Shown: positions 42,794 through 52,105 of the stretch, in pieces
Layout of the letters: each line of letters opens with the position of its first letter
Position numbering within the stretch: the stretch's first letter is position 1
NCBI GenBank assembly: GCA_964465125.1
Contig: CAYXIO010000014.1
Location: 11,437 to 75,436, forward strand
Direction: 5' to 3'
Length of the DNA stretch: 64,000 bases
Source of the DNA: CAYOHG01 sp964465125
Lineage (GTDB): Bacteria > Planctomycetota > Phycisphaerae > UBA1845 > Fen-1342
Translations under genes and position numbers: made by a program
Notes under the pieces: generated by a model
The model's database searches: none
The model's input: only the letters and a program-made list of their open reading frames with translations
Told to the model about the DNA's origin: nothing

Positions 42794-45556
42794 CTACGGG
42801 CAGGCCTGGCCGAACGCAATCAGCAACGCCGACAGGTCGTCGAGATCGACGTCGCCGTCGCCGTCGAGGTCGCCGTCCTCGGGACCGGCGCCGCTCGTCG
42901 TGCCGAAGTGGACCAGCATGATCGACAGATCATCCAGATCGGTGACGTTGTCGCCGTTCAGGTCGGTGGGGCAATCAGGCACCTCGCACTCGTACACGGT
43001 GACGCTGAAGTCATCCACCGCGGCCTCGATCAGCGAACCCGAGCTCTGGTCCTGCGCGATGAAGCGCATGCGGACCTGAGCCGTCGGGGTCACCTTGCTG
43101 GACACCCAGAACGAGTGGTAGTACCAGCCGCCCGCCGTCTCGATGCCCGACGGGCCGACGGTCTCGGCGTTCACCCAGCTCGTACCGCCGTTGTTGGAGA
43201 TGTCCACCACGAAGGTGTCGGCGTTGGGCGCGGCGCCGGTGTCGTTCGAGTACCAGCGCCAGTAGCCGATCTTGGCGTCGGCGGCGGCGGAGAGGTCGAT
43301 GATGGGGCTCTTGAGGGTGGTCTTACCGCTGTCGACGTCAAAGTCGCCGAGGCTGCCGCCGGCGTTGCCATCCGTCACCCAGCAGTTCACGCCCGGGGCC
43401 GCGGTCACGTCGTCACCCGGCTGAGCGGCGGTCGGCTGCGGATCCATGCGGTTCCAGATGCCGGTCGTGGCGTTGTCGCCGGTGTCGCCGACCGTCCAGC
43501 CCAGGTTGGTCTCGAACGTGTCCGAGAACGGAATCGCAGTGCCGGTCGCGGTCACGGCCGAGTAGTACGCGGCAGGCGCGTTCTGCGGGTCATACACCAG
43601 CACGCTGGTTGTGGTCAGTGCCATGAAGAAGTAGTCGAGCTGCGAGCCGCACGCCTGCGGCGGAATCGCCGCGGAGTACTGGTTCGTGCCAACGACGGTC
43701 ATCGGGAGGGTGTTCCACGAGCCGCCGTTGACGCGGTAGCTGACCGAGCCCGTGCCGGGCTGAGGACTGAGACTCAGCGGGAGCACGTCGACGCGAATGT
43801 CGGTCGGCTGGGTCGGGCTGACGATCGCCGGCAGGCCGTTCGGGAAGACGAAGTCGAGCAGCGAGATCGCCGGGCAATCGATGTTGTGCTCGTCAAACGC
43901 GGCACAGATGATGCCGTAGTGCGGCGTGCCGTCGGCAATGTCGCCGTTGTCGTCGTCGATGGTGAGGACTTCGATCGCGGTGCCGGCGGCGGCCGAGTTG
44001 TTGCCCGACCCGCCGCTGGTGATCAGTGACCAATCCACGAACATCTGCTGGGCATCGCTCAGGCTTCCCAGCCCGACGCGGATTTCCCACCAGATGTCGG
44101 CGAGCGTCTCGCCGCAATAGTGGATTTCGCCGGAGCAGGGATACTGGACGTTGTCGCCGTCCGGATCGCGGACGTTGCAGTTCGTGCCGCAGAAATCGCG
44201 GCCGATGATGACGTCGTCGAGCAGCATGATCGAGCAGCAGTCGCCATAGCCTTCGCCGAAGGAGCCCTGCGCCAGGCCGAGGGACTGCACGACGTAGTGT
44301 CCGTACTCGTGGGAGATGACGGAGCTGTAGGCGGTGTTCACGCATCCGCCGCCGGCGCTGTAGAAGTTGATGCTCGAGCCGTCGAAGTACGCGTTGCAGG
44401 TCGACGCGAGGTTGACGTTGGCCGGCATCTTGTAGGTCATGCCGGGGAAGCCCGGGGCGCGGTCGTTGAAGAAATTGCGGGTCTTTGTGGTCCAGATGAA
44501 CGCGTTCACCTGGGCCGTGTTGCCCGCGCTGGGCGTTGTGTTGTACTCGAAGTTGCCGGGGCCCGGAGGCGTAACACTCTGGCTGAGCGAGAGCACGCTG
44601 CCGGACGAGTTATTCACGTCCACGTACTGGCCGTTGTCGAGATTGGTGGTCACGGTCACCGCCGACGTCCCGCCGTTGGTGATCGTGTACGCGCCGCCGA
44701 CATTGGTGTACGCCGTGCTGCCGCCGGTGATCGCCACGCGGATCAGCGGCATCGGCTGAACGGTCGGGAGATTGCTGGCCGTGTCGGGCCGCGCACCCGG
44801 CGTGGCCTTGCCGTTGACCTGGCCGGACACGTCCGTGTTCAGAATGTCGTTGCGGACGTCGAGCAGCGCGCCGCTGCCGGTGTCGACGAAGAACGTGTAG
44901 CGTTCGCGCGCCTCGAGCGTCAGGTCCTCACCGACAAACTTCCAGGCCAGCCTCGGCGCCACGCGGGTCGTCTCGCCCATGTAGATCACCTCGGTCGGAT
45001 CGGACCAGACCGGCAGGTGAGCGTATTCGACCGTGGTCGCGACGGCAGCGACGGCGTCCTCAGGTGCGACCGCGCCGCGGGCCACGCCCTGCCCGCCGAC
45101 GTTCGCCAGATTCCCCGACGCGTACACCACGCGGCCGAGGTCGTTGTTCACCATGATGCGAGCCGCGCCGTACTCAACCGACACGCCGTTGACGCTCTGC
45201 GTGTAGCCGAACACCGTGAAGCGGCCGTTGCCGGCGTCCGAGACCCAGGCGAGCTCGAGCTCGGGACTCGCCGCGCCCAGCGCGTCGCCATAGGACGCCA
45301 GCCAGCTCGAAGCCGCCTCTTCGGCGGTCGCGCCTTCGGACATGGGCCTTCCGTAGTATCGGACGACCCCGGCCTCGTCCGTGTAGACTTGAACACCCGG
45401 ATACGCTTGCAGCAATTGACTGACGGCGGGCGCTATCTGACCCGCTCCATTGACCGCATTCGCGCCGCCCTGCTCGCCGCTGCTGGCGAACGCCAGCGAC
45501 GCGCCGCTGAGGGCCAGAAACGCGAACACTCCACCTGTACCGCTTCGACTCGGCAT
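42794..45556 (-). CDS. Secreted M36-like (fungalysin-type) metalloprotease with dockerin-like tail
   Basis: A 920-residue exported protease. A signal peptide (VFAFLALSGASLAFASSG) is followed by an FTP/PepSY-type propeptide region to about residue 230. The catalytic part has the zinc site HEYGH (His416, Glu417, His420, in VISHEYGHYVVQSLGL) and a downstream GEGYGDCCS that supplies the third ligand Glu. About 330 residues follow of beta-rich modules with FSDTFETNLGWTVGDT and CWVTDGNAGGSLGDFDVDSG, probably a substrate-binding jelly-roll. The last 60 residues are dockerin-like calcium repeats (CPTDLNGDNVTDLDDLSIML, GDLDGDGDVDLDDLSALLIA). The ATG at 45556 was preferred to one 15 bases upstream because GGGAG then sits at the correct distance. 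It likely degrades extracellular protein. Confidence 0.88.
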   Translation of the reverse strand: MPSRSGTGGVFAFLALSGASLAFASSGEQGGANAVNGAGQIAPAVSQLLQAYPGVQVYTDEAGVVRYYGRPMSEGATAEEAASSWLASYGDALGAASPELELAWVSDAGNGRFTVFGYTQSVNGVSVEYGAARIMVNNDLGRVVYASGNLANVGGQGVARGAVAPEDAVAAVATTVEYAHLPVWSDPTEVIYMGETTRVAPRLAWKFVGEDLTLEARERYTFFVDTGSGALLDVRNDILNTDVSGQVNGKATPGARPDTASNLPTVQPMPLIRVAITGGSTAYTNVGGAYTITNGGTSAVTVTTNLDNGQYVDVNNSSGSVLSLSQSVTPPGPGNFEYNTTPSAGNTAQVNAFIWTTKTRNFFNDRAPGFPGMTYKMPANVNLASTCNAYFDGSSINFYSAGGGCVNTAYSSVISHEYGHYVVQSLGLAQGSFGEGYGDCCSIMLLDDVIIGRDFCGTNCNVRDPDGDNVQYPCSGEIHYCGETLADIWWEIRVGLGSLSDAQQMFVDWSLITSGGSGNNSAAAGTAIEVLTIDDDNGDIADGTPHYGIICAAFDEHNIDCPAISLLDFVFPNGLPAIVSPTQPTDIRVDVLPLSLSPQPGTGSVSYRVNGGSWNTLPMTVVGTNQYSAAIPPQACGSQLDYFFMALTTTSVLVYDPQNAPAAYYSAVTATGTAIPFSDTFETNLGWTVGDTGDNATTGIWNRMDPQPTAAQPGDDVTAAPGVNCWVTDGNAGGSLGDFDVDSGKTTLKSPIIDLSAAADAKIGYWRWYSNDTGAAPNADTFVVDISNNGGTSWVNAETVGPSGIETAGGWYYHSFWVSSKVTPTAQVRMRFIAQDQSSGSLIEAAVDDFSVTVYECEVPDCPTDLNGDNVTDLDDLSIMLVHFGTTSGAGPEDGDLDGDGDVDLDDLSALLIAFGQACP

Positions 45557-45791
45557 AGCGAACTCCCGCATTTGTATGTTGCGACACGCGACTGTCGGAT
45601 TGGCTCGCAGTCATCGACTCTAGCGGGTGGGAATCGCCGCCGCCAGATGGCGACCGCCGAATTCATCGTAATCGAGTAGAATCCGTGAGGCCGCGACCGA
45701 TAAGCGGTGCCGCGGAGCGCAACGCGGGTCGTTGGACCGAACGCGGCATCAGCAGGTCCGGCTCAACTTCCGGCAACCGCGGAGCCTCCGG

Positions 45792-46307
45792 ATGCGCGTG
45801 GCCTGCGATGCGATGTGCGGCGGCTTGGCGCGCTGGCTGCGCATGCTCGGGGTCGACGCCAGCTATCAGGCCGGCGTCGCCGACGATTCGCTGGTCGAGT
45901 TGGCGCTGCGCGAAGGGCGGCTGGTGCTCTCTGGGGATCGTCGCCTGTTCGATCGGCGGGTCTTCCGCGAAGGCGCGCTGCGAGGGCTGCTGATTCCGGT
46001 CGGGTTGCGGCTGCTTGATCAGGTTCGATTCGTAGTATCCGCGCTGAACGTCGTCGCGGGCGCGCCGCGCTGCACGCGTTGCAACGGGCCGCTGGAGCGG
46101 GTTTCGAGGGGCGATGTCTCCGACGTGGTTCCGGCCCGCAGCCTGATCTGGGCGACCGAGTTCGATCGATGCGCGGCTTGCGGGCACGTGTATTGGAAAG
46201 GAACGCACTGGCAGCGGATCGAACCGCGGCTGGCAACGCTGGGCGAGACGGAAGACGACGATCCGTCTGCGGACGGCCGCCGCGACCGGCCCGGAACGCC
46301 CGAATGA
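45792..46307 (+). CDS. Mut7-C RNase-domain protein
   Basis: A 171-residue protein of the Mut7-C family, a PIN-like fold fused to a zinc ribbon. The start RVACDAMCGGLARWLRMLGV is diagnostic, followed by DDSLVELALREGRLVLSGDR with the acidic residues expected in a nuclease site. The C-terminal ribbon has two Cys pairs, CTRC and CAAC, with HVYWKGTHWQRI between ribbon and tail. Family members are thought to act as RNases or tRNA-related nucleases; direct evidence is scarce. The ATG at 45792 coincides with the conserved start; upstream codons in this frame do not look like protein. The last 20 residues are acidic and variable. It is divergent from the metalloprotease gene. Confidence 0.85.
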   Translation: MRVACDAMCGGLARWLRMLGVDASYQAGVADDSLVELALREGRLVLSGDRRLFDRRVFREGALRGLLIPVGLRLLDQVRFVVSALNVVAGAPRCTRCNGPLERVSRGDVSDVVPARSLIWATEFDRCAACGHVYWKGTHWQRIEPRLATLGETEDDDPSADGRRDRPGTPE

Positions 46308-46395
46308 CTCGGCGCGGTTGCGTTTTGCCTGGTTGCGGAAATAATGCCGATAGCTACGGTACGAGGCGTGTGGCGCAAGGGAGGGCGCGACGCTC

Positions 46396-47511
46396 ATGGC
46401 CGATTACAACGAGTACGACGAGCGGGGCGGGCTGAGCCGCGCTGGATTCCTCGGCGCCTTGCTGGATTACGCCGGCTGGATCGTGATCGGCGTTTCTCTG
46501 GGATGGGGAACCCTGCGCGCCGTGGAGCTGAGCAAGGCCTCTCCACCGGCCGGCAGCGCCACCATCCTCGGCACCTTCGCGCTGGCCATCCTGGGCGTCG
46601 TACTCGGCGCGGTGGTCTGGGCGATCGGCGAGATCGTGCGACGCCTGCCGGCGATGCTGCACGTCATCGAGAGCCTGCCCTCCTCGGCCGGCGCCTCGAA
46701 CGCGCCCGCCACGCCCTCGGCGCCGCGCGGCGACTCCGAGGCGTTCGGCGAAATGCTGCTGCTGCTGCGCGAAGTGCGCGATATCTCGCTGCTGACCGAG
46801 GCGCAGCGCGTGATGCGTCTCGAAGCCCAGGGCAAGGCCGCCCTGACCGTGCTCCAGCGCGACGTTCCGATTCTGCTACGCGAGCACAACTGGATCGAGG
46901 CGCGCAACCGCGTTCAGGAGGCGCGCGAGCGGTTCCCGTCGTTCAAGGACTGGGACGAGCTGGAGTCGCAGATTCAGCAGATGCGCGTGCAGGTCGAGAC
47001 GCGCGACGTCGAGAGCGCCGAGCGGCAGATTCGCGACCTGACGGCCCTGGGCGCCTGGGACCGCGTCGGCGAGGTGCTGCACGAGCTCATGCAGCGGCAC
47101 CCCGACAGCGCCAAGGCCAACGACCTGGCGCAGCGCGTCCGCCAGCAGCGCAGCAAGGTCGAGGCCGAGCAGCGCGCCCGCATCATGGCGCAGACGCAGG
47201 AGGCCGCCAGCAAGCACAATTGGGACGAGGCCATCAACCTCGCCAACGCGATCATTCAGCGCTATCCGCGCAGCCCCGAGGCCCAGCTCCTCAAGATGGA
47301 CCTGCCCCTGCTGCGCGAGAACCACGAAATCAAGACCCGCAAGCAGCTCGAGAGTCAGTACCAGCAGATGGTGACCGCCAAGCGCTTCGACGAGGCCTTG
47401 CGCATCGCACACGAAATCCTGCGGCAGTATCCCGGCTCGCCGCAGGCCTCGGCGCTCAAGGAGCAGCTCCCGCGGCTTGAGCAGCGGCTGGGGACGGCCG
47501 CGCGGGCCTGA
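46396..47511 (+). CDS. Membrane protein with TPR-like repeats
   Basis: A 371-residue protein with two N-terminal membrane helices (LDYAGWIVIGVSLGWGTL and ILGTFALAILGVVLGAVVWA). A soluble helical region from about residue 100 contains TPR-like pairs: LREHNWIEARNRVQEARERF, KHNWDEAINLANAIIQRYPR and AKRFDEALRIAHEILRQYPG. The repeats resemble those of planctomycete proteins with a scaffold role. No enzyme domain is visible. It starts 88 bases after the Mut7-C gene on the same strand; a good -10 is not obvious, so co-transcription is possible. Confidence 0.75.
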   Translation: MADYNEYDERGGLSRAGFLGALLDYAGWIVIGVSLGWGTLRAVELSKASPPAGSATILGTFALAILGVVLGAVVWAIGEIVRRLPAMLHVIESLPSSAGASNAPATPSAPRGDSEAFGEMLLLLREVRDISLLTEAQRVMRLEAQGKAALTVLQRDVPILLREHNWIEARNRVQEARERFPSFKDWDELESQIQQMRVQVETRDVESAERQIRDLTALGAWDRVGEVLHELMQRHPDSAKANDLAQRVRQQRSKVEAEQRARIMAQTQEAASKHNWDEAINLANAIIQRYPRSPEAQLLKMDLPLLRENHEIKTRKQLESQYQQMVTAKRFDEALRIAHEILRQYPGSPQASALKEQLPRLEQRLGTAARA

Positions 47512-47592
47512 CGTCGAGCGGTAAACGACCGTGCGCAACCGCGCCCGGACACTACCTAATCCTACGTTTACTTCGAATTGTCCAAACTCAGG

Positions 47593-47621
47593 TTGGCAGG
47601 GAACCCTACCTGTGCTATGGT
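47593..47621 (+). promoter_or_regulatory. Candidate promoter of the PEP-CTERM gene
   Basis: TTGGCA (47593-47598), a 17-base spacer and TATGGT (47616-47621) lie in an AT-richer stretch 175 bases before the start codon. Each hexamer differs from consensus at one or two positions and the spacing is ideal. Confidence 0.5.
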
Positions 47622-47796
47622 TCGAGTACCGGGTCTCGGCAGGCGAATAAGCCGGCTTGCCACAAGGGGGGACCTCAAAACCCATTCCATCATCACGCTC
47701 GCGGCGGCGCAATTCCATGCGCCGCCCGCCGGACGACCGTTTGGCCCGCGCGAGGCGCGGCCGGTCTTTCGCGCATCTCGTTTTGGGGGGAGTGAA

Positions 47797-48471
47797 ATGA
47801 AGTCTGCCATGCACCGTTGGGCCGCGGCCGGGCTGCTGGCCCTGGTCGCCGGCGCCGTCGCTCGGGCCGACGCGATCCGCGGCGGGTTCACGCTTTCAGG
47901 CGACATCACGTTTCTTGATCCACCGCCGCTCGACGTCACCGCCAATTCGCTGGAGAGCGACGCGACGCAGTACTTCTTCCGCGAGCAGGAACGGACGCTG
48001 CCGACCGACCTGATCGCGAACATCGTCTCACCCGGCGTCTACAACTCGCCGCTCGATCTCGAGAACGCGCCCATCCCCGCCGGTACGCCGGTCCGCACGT
48101 ATTTCGTTCACGCCGACAACGAAAACAGCGATTTGGGCCTGCCAGCCCTTTACTCCACAATCACCTTTGCGACGCCGGTGATCGGGATCATCAGTGAAAC
48201 CGACGACCTGACCGACAGCGATCCGATTCTGGGGGCGCATGGGACGGTCTACACCACCGGCACGCTCGCGGACGCCGACCGCGGCGCCGAGCTGCTGGAG
48301 TGCCCGATCGAGCTCAGCGCTGACCGGCTGACCGTGACGATCTGCACACGCACCCTGTTCGATCGCGATCAGCTCCGGATCATGACCGAGATTCCCGAAC
48401 CTGCCTCGGCAGTGTTGCTGGCGGCCGGCGCGCTTGCCCTGCTCCGCCGGTCGCGCGGCTCGAAGTGCTGA
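47797..48471 (+). CDS. PEP-CTERM exported protein
   Basis: A 224-residue exported protein with a signal peptide (AAAGLLALVAGAVARA, cleavage near residue 23) and a C-terminal PEP-CTERM sorting signal: IPEPASAVLLAAGALALL followed by basic RRSRGSK. In Gram-negative bacteria such tails are processed by an exosortase and the protein joins the extracellular matrix. The domain between is a small beta-rich region of unknown function (FTLSGDITFLDPPP, TYFVHADNENSDL, FATPVIGIISETDDL). GGGGGAG precedes the ATG at 47797. No exosortase gene lies in the window. A GGCGGGATC hairpin follows the gene. Confidence 0.85.
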   Translation: MKSAMHRWAAAGLLALVAGAVARADAIRGGFTLSGDITFLDPPPLDVTANSLESDATQYFFREQERTLPTDLIANIVSPGVYNSPLDLENAPIPAGTPVRTYFVHADNENSDLGLPALYSTITFATPVIGIISETDDLTDSDPILGAHGTVYTTGTLADADRGAELLECPIELSADRLTVTICTRTLFDRDQLRIMTEIPEPASAVLLAAGALALLRRSRGSKC

Positions 48472-48501
48472 GCCGCGGCGACATCTGCCTCACCTCGCTG
48501 G

Positions 48502-48536
48502 GGCGGGATCACCCGATCCTACCGGGTGATCCCGCC
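48502..48536 (+). terminator. Strong hairpin after the PEP-CTERM gene
   Basis: GGCGGGATCACCCG (48502-48515) and CGGGTGATCCCGCC (48523-48536) form a perfect 14-pair stem with a seven-base loop, 31 bases past the stop. No T tract follows. A similar GGCGGGACCG hairpin occurs at 53124-53153. Confidence 0.55.
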
Positions 48537-48619
48537 ACACGCCCCCAGCCCGTCGAGCACATCCCACACGCCTCCGAGCTGCGCGCAGCGTCCCGAAGTG
48601 CCCGTGTCGAGATCGACCG

Positions 48620-51121
48620 ATGCCGGCTAAGCTACCGCCGAGCGATATGGGCGGAGCTCTTCGCGAGCGGTGGATCGTCGTGCTCGTCCTGCTCAGCGTT
48701 GCGCAGGCGGGGACTGGGGTCGCGCGCTCGCAGCCCGTCGCGGGCGACGTGCGGACGGTCGGGTTCGCGGGCCCGGGCGAGACGGCCGGCCTGATTCGCA
48801 TCGGACAGTGGTTCCCGATCCTGGTGGAGCTGACGGCCCAAAGCAGCGAGCACCAATCCGTCTATCTGCGCTATGAAACAGTCGACGCCGACGGAGATCG
48901 CGTCGCGTACGCCGCCGGACCGATCGCGCTGACCGCCGGCGGCGGCATCCAGACCGCCTGGTGCTACGCCGCCACCGCCGCCGACGGAATCGGCCGATTC
49001 ACCTCGGTCGACGTGCTCGACGCCACCGGCAGCGTCATCAACCGGCTCCCGCTGCCGACCATCGAGCCGATTGGCGACGACACCCATCTGCTGCTCGACA
49101 TCGGCCGCAAGCAGGTGACCGGACTGCGCGATCTGGACACCGGCAGCCAAAGCTACTTTTACTCCGGCAGCGCCAATCTGAACTTCCTGCGGCCGCTGTG
49201 CGTCGCGCGGCTCGCGGAACGAAGCCTCCCCGACCGCTGGATCGGGCTGTCGGCCGTCGACTCGATCGTGTGGGACGAGCCCGACCTCACCGGGCTGGAA
49301 TCGGCCCAGTTGGAAGCGCTGCACCGCTGGGTGGAGCGCGGCGGCACGCTCATCGTGGGCATCGGTCCAGCCTGGACTACCCTGCAAAAATCAAGCCTGG
49401 CCGACCTGCTGCCATTCTCAGCCCAATCGACGCTGCGCGAGGTGGAGACCCTGCCGGGGTTCCACAGCCGTTACGGCGGACCGCCCGCGCAGCGTTTTCG
49501 TACGCCTATCAGCCTCGTGACCGGCGCGCTCGCCCCGGACGCGCGCGCCCTGCTGACCGATGGGCTGCCCGACGGCGCACGCGTCACCGTGTTGGCGCAA
49601 CGCTCCTTCGGCGGGGGCCAGGTGATCGCCTGCGCGGCGCGCCTGCGCGACCTGCTCGATGAAGGCGGCACGGGCGACGCGGCCCGGGAGCCGGACACCG
49701 CCGTCGCTAGCCGTCGGTTTGTCCGCGACTTGCTTAACGTGGCGGCCATGCCGCCCGAGCTGGCGAAGCGCGAGGCGGAGCAAGCGTTCACGGGGCTGGG
49801 CATGATGGTGGAGCTCTACGGTCCGCTGCTCGAGCCGATCGAGTTTCGCAGCCAGGCCGGCGTGCTGCTGCTGCTGGTGATCGGATTCGTATTTCTCTAC
49901 GCCGTCGCCGCCCTGGCCGGCTCCTGGACCTGGCTGCGGCGCCGATCGCTCACGCAGTACGCCTGGCCGGTGTTCGCCGGTGTCGCGGTCGTCGCCAGCG
50001 TGCTGAGCCTGGGCGCCGTCTCCTTGCTGCGCGGGGTTCGCGGAAGCGTGCACAGCGTGAGCGTCGTCGACTTCGAGGCCGGTTCGACGCGGGCCGGCGG
50101 CTGGGCGCTTTTCGGTTACAAGTGCGTCCAGCGCGGTGCGACCACGCTGTCGCTGCCCGGCGAGGACACGTTTCTTCGTCCCCTGTCCGCCCCGCCCGAC
50201 GTCGGGGCGCGCTACGCCACCCCGCTGCGATACTCCTCGGACACGCGCAGCGGCGTGCTCAACGGCGTGCCGCTGCGTGCGACGCTCAAGCAATTCGAGG
50301 GATACTGGCGCGGAACGCTCGACGGCACCGTGCGGGCGCAGTTGACCGTCGATCGCGGCACCGGCCAAGTCACGCCGGAGAGCTGGATCCAGAACGACCT
50401 GACCGAGAAAGTGGTCAGCGGCGAGCTGCTCTTCATCGATCCGCGGATGCGCGACGACGATGGCGAAGTGCCGCGTCGCGTCGGCGCGCGGGCGCGCTGG
50501 ATCGACGGCCGCCGATACTGGGACAATGAGTTCGTCCCGCCCGCCGCCATGGTCCTGCGGGTGCCCCTGGGCGAGCTGGCGCCGGGAGTCACGGTTCGCC
50601 GGCTTGGGCAGGCCGTCTACACCAAGGTCGCGTCGGACCTGACCCGCTGGTCGCTCGCGGAGAATCCCGATCCGAAACGCGAGCCCATGCTCCCGACGCT
50701 CTGGTCGTTGCAGACGCAGGAGTGGATGGCCGGAAGCCTCGCCCCGACGCTGACGCGCCTGCTTCAGCGCGTCCGGCCGCCCGTCGCCGCGCTGATGCTG
50801 GCATCGACGCGCGACCTGTTCGTGCACAGCTCCGGCGATCCGGACTTCGGCAACCCGGGACTGCCCGTTCGGCTGCAAGGTCTGCCGCGGCTCGATGTAT
50901 CTCAGTGGCTGACGCGCGGCCAGGCGATCCTGCTGCTGGTCGTGGACTCGCCCGGCCCCGCCCGGCTGTATTCCAACAACCAGCCGCTCGCGCACCGCGA
51001 GGGGCTGACCGTGTATCGCGTCCGCGTACCCGTGGACTACGTCGGCAGCCCGCCCGCGGGAAGACCGATAGACTTCCCGGCGCCCGAGCCGTCGGACCCC
51101 GCCAAGGATTCGACCCCGTGA
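48620..51121 (+). CDS. Large membrane protein associated with an ABC exporter
   Basis: An 833-residue protein. A hydrophobic N-terminus (WIVVLVLLSVAQAGTGVA) is a probable signal peptide; a second ATG at 48647 would shorten the lead. Residues 45-400 are extracytoplasmic and include a flavodoxin-like or GATase1-like region (LHRWVERGGTLIVGIGPAW). Two membrane helices follow (GVLLLLVIGFVFLYAVAALA, then VFAGVAVVASVLSLGAVSLL), then about 350 soluble residues. No family could be named. The last codons overlap the GTG start of the ABC ATPase gene (GTGA), which strongly suggests the proteins work together; the pattern resembles the accessory component of GldA/GldF/GldG-type transport clusters, though the sequence itself does not prove it. 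Confidence 0.65.
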   Translation: MPAKLPPSDMGGALRERWIVVLVLLSVAQAGTGVARSQPVAGDVRTVGFAGPGETAGLIRIGQWFPILVELTAQSSEHQSVYLRYETVDADGDRVAYAAGPIALTAGGGIQTAWCYAATAADGIGRFTSVDVLDATGSVINRLPLPTIEPIGDDTHLLLDIGRKQVTGLRDLDTGSQSYFYSGSANLNFLRPLCVARLAERSLPDRWIGLSAVDSIVWDEPDLTGLESAQLEALHRWVERGGTLIVGIGPAWTTLQKSSLADLLPFSAQSTLREVETLPGFHSRYGGPPAQRFRTPISLVTGALAPDARALLTDGLPDGARVTVLAQRSFGGGQVIACAARLRDLLDEGGTGDAAREPDTAVASRRFVRDLLNVAAMPPELAKREAEQAFTGLGMMVELYGPLLEPIEFRSQAGVLLLLVIGFVFLYAVAALAGSWTWLRRRSLTQYAWPVFAGVAVVASVLSLGAVSLLRGVRGSVHSVSVVDFEAGSTRAGGWALFGYKCVQRGATTLSLPGEDTFLRPLSAPPDVGARYATPLRYSSDTRSGVLNGVPLRATLKQFEGYWRGTLDGTVRAQLTVDRGTGQVTPESWIQNDLTEKVVSGELLFIDPRMRDDDGEVPRRVGARARWIDGRRYWDNEFVPPAAMVLRVPLGELAPGVTVRRLGQAVYTKVASDLTRWSLAENPDPKREPMLPTLWSLQTQEWMAGSLAPTLTRLLQRVRPPVAALMLASTRDLFVHSSGDPDFGNPGLPVRLQGLPRLDVSQWLTRGQAILLLVVDSPGPARLYSNNQPLAHREGLTVYRVRVPVDYVGSPPAGRPIDFPAPEPSDPAKDSTP

Positions 51122-52047
51122 TCGTTCAGACCATCAACCTGACCAAGAAATACGCCAGCCTGGTGGCCCTGAACAACCTGCACCTCAGCATCGAGGAAGG
51201 CGAGTGCTTCGGCTACATCGGCCCGAACGGCGCGGGGAAGACCACCACCATCCGCATCCTCTCCACGCTGCTGCAGCCCACCTGGGGCGAAGCGCGCGTC
51301 TGCGGCCACGTGGTGGGCTACGAAAGCCGCAAGATCCGCCCGCTGATCGGCTACGTGCCCGACTTCTTCGGCGCGTACGAGGACATGGCGGTGCAGGAAT
51401 ACCTGGAGTTCTTCGCCGCGGCCTACAACATCACCGGCCGCAAGCGCAGCCAGATCGTCGGGGACGTGCTCGAGCTGACCGACCTGTCCTACAAGCGCGA
51501 CGCGCTGGTCGATTCGCTTTCGCGCGGCATGAAGCAGCGCCTGAGCATCGCGCGCGTGCTGCTGCACGACCCCAGGGTGCTGTTCATGGACGAGCCGGCC
51601 AGCGGGCTCGATCCGCGGGCGCGGATTGAAATCCGCGCGCTGCTCAAAGAGCTGCACCGCATGGGCAAGACCATTCTGATCAGCTCGCACATCCTCCCCG
51701 AGCTGGCCGACCTGTGCACCAGCATCGGCATCCTCGAGCGCGGCGAGCTGGTCTATCAGGGCTCGGTCGCCGAAGCGCTGCGCCGCGCCCGCGTCGGCAC
51801 CGTGCTTCACGTCGTTACGCCCGACGACAAGGAGCTGGCGCGCCAGGCGCTTACCGCACTGCCCGGCGTCCAGAGCGCCGCGCTGCGCGACGGCATGATC
51901 GTCCTGACGCTCGACAGCGACACCCGGGACTTCAGCTTCGTCGCGCGGGCGCTGCTCGAACGCAATCTGCGCATCCAGGAAATCAAGCAGGAAGAGGTCA
52001 ACCTGGAGACCGCGTTCATGCGGCTGACCAAGGGCATCGTGCAGTAG
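51118..52047 (+). CDS. ABC transporter ATP-binding protein
   Basis: A 309-residue exporter-type ATPase. Walker A is GPNGAGKTTT, the Q-loop follows in GYVPDFFGAYEDMAV, the ABC signature is DSLSRGMKQRLSIARVLL and Walker B is RVLFMDEPASGLDP. The switch region is LISSHILPELADLC. About 90 residues beyond the ATPase core are typical of ABC-2-type partners. It begins with GTG at 51118, overlapping the stop of the large membrane protein by four bases. The likely membrane partner is the ABC-2 permease at 55010, but DUF4198 and DUF4331 genes on the other strand lie between. Substrate unknown. Confidence 0.93.
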   Translation: MIVQTINLTKKYASLVALNNLHLSIEEGECFGYIGPNGAGKTTTIRILSTLLQPTWGEARVCGHVVGYESRKIRPLIGYVPDFFGAYEDMAVQEYLEFFAAAYNITGRKRSQIVGDVLELTDLSYKRDALVDSLSRGMKQRLSIARVLLHDPRVLFMDEPASGLDPRARIEIRALLKELHRMGKTILISSHILPELADLCTSIGILERGELVYQGSVAEALRRARVGTVLHVVTPDDKELARQALTALPGVQSAALRDGMIVLTLDSDTRDFSFVARALLERNLRIQEIKQEEVNLETAFMRLTKGIVQ

Positions 52048-52105
52048 TCCCGCCGATCCGCGCCGTGTCGGCGCGCCGGCAGCGCTCGAAGCGCGCCCCA
52101 GGACC

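Noticed and set aside
22503..45556. Cellulosome system suggested by dockerin-like tails
   Set aside because: No cohesin or scaffoldin in the window and the hydrolases are proteases and an esterase; the tails match the widespread planctomycete C-terminal repeats instead.
47616..47680. tRNA-like GGTTCGAGTACC near 47618
   Set aside because: No acceptor, D-arm or anticodon stem can be folded around it; the site is better explained as a -10 box region.
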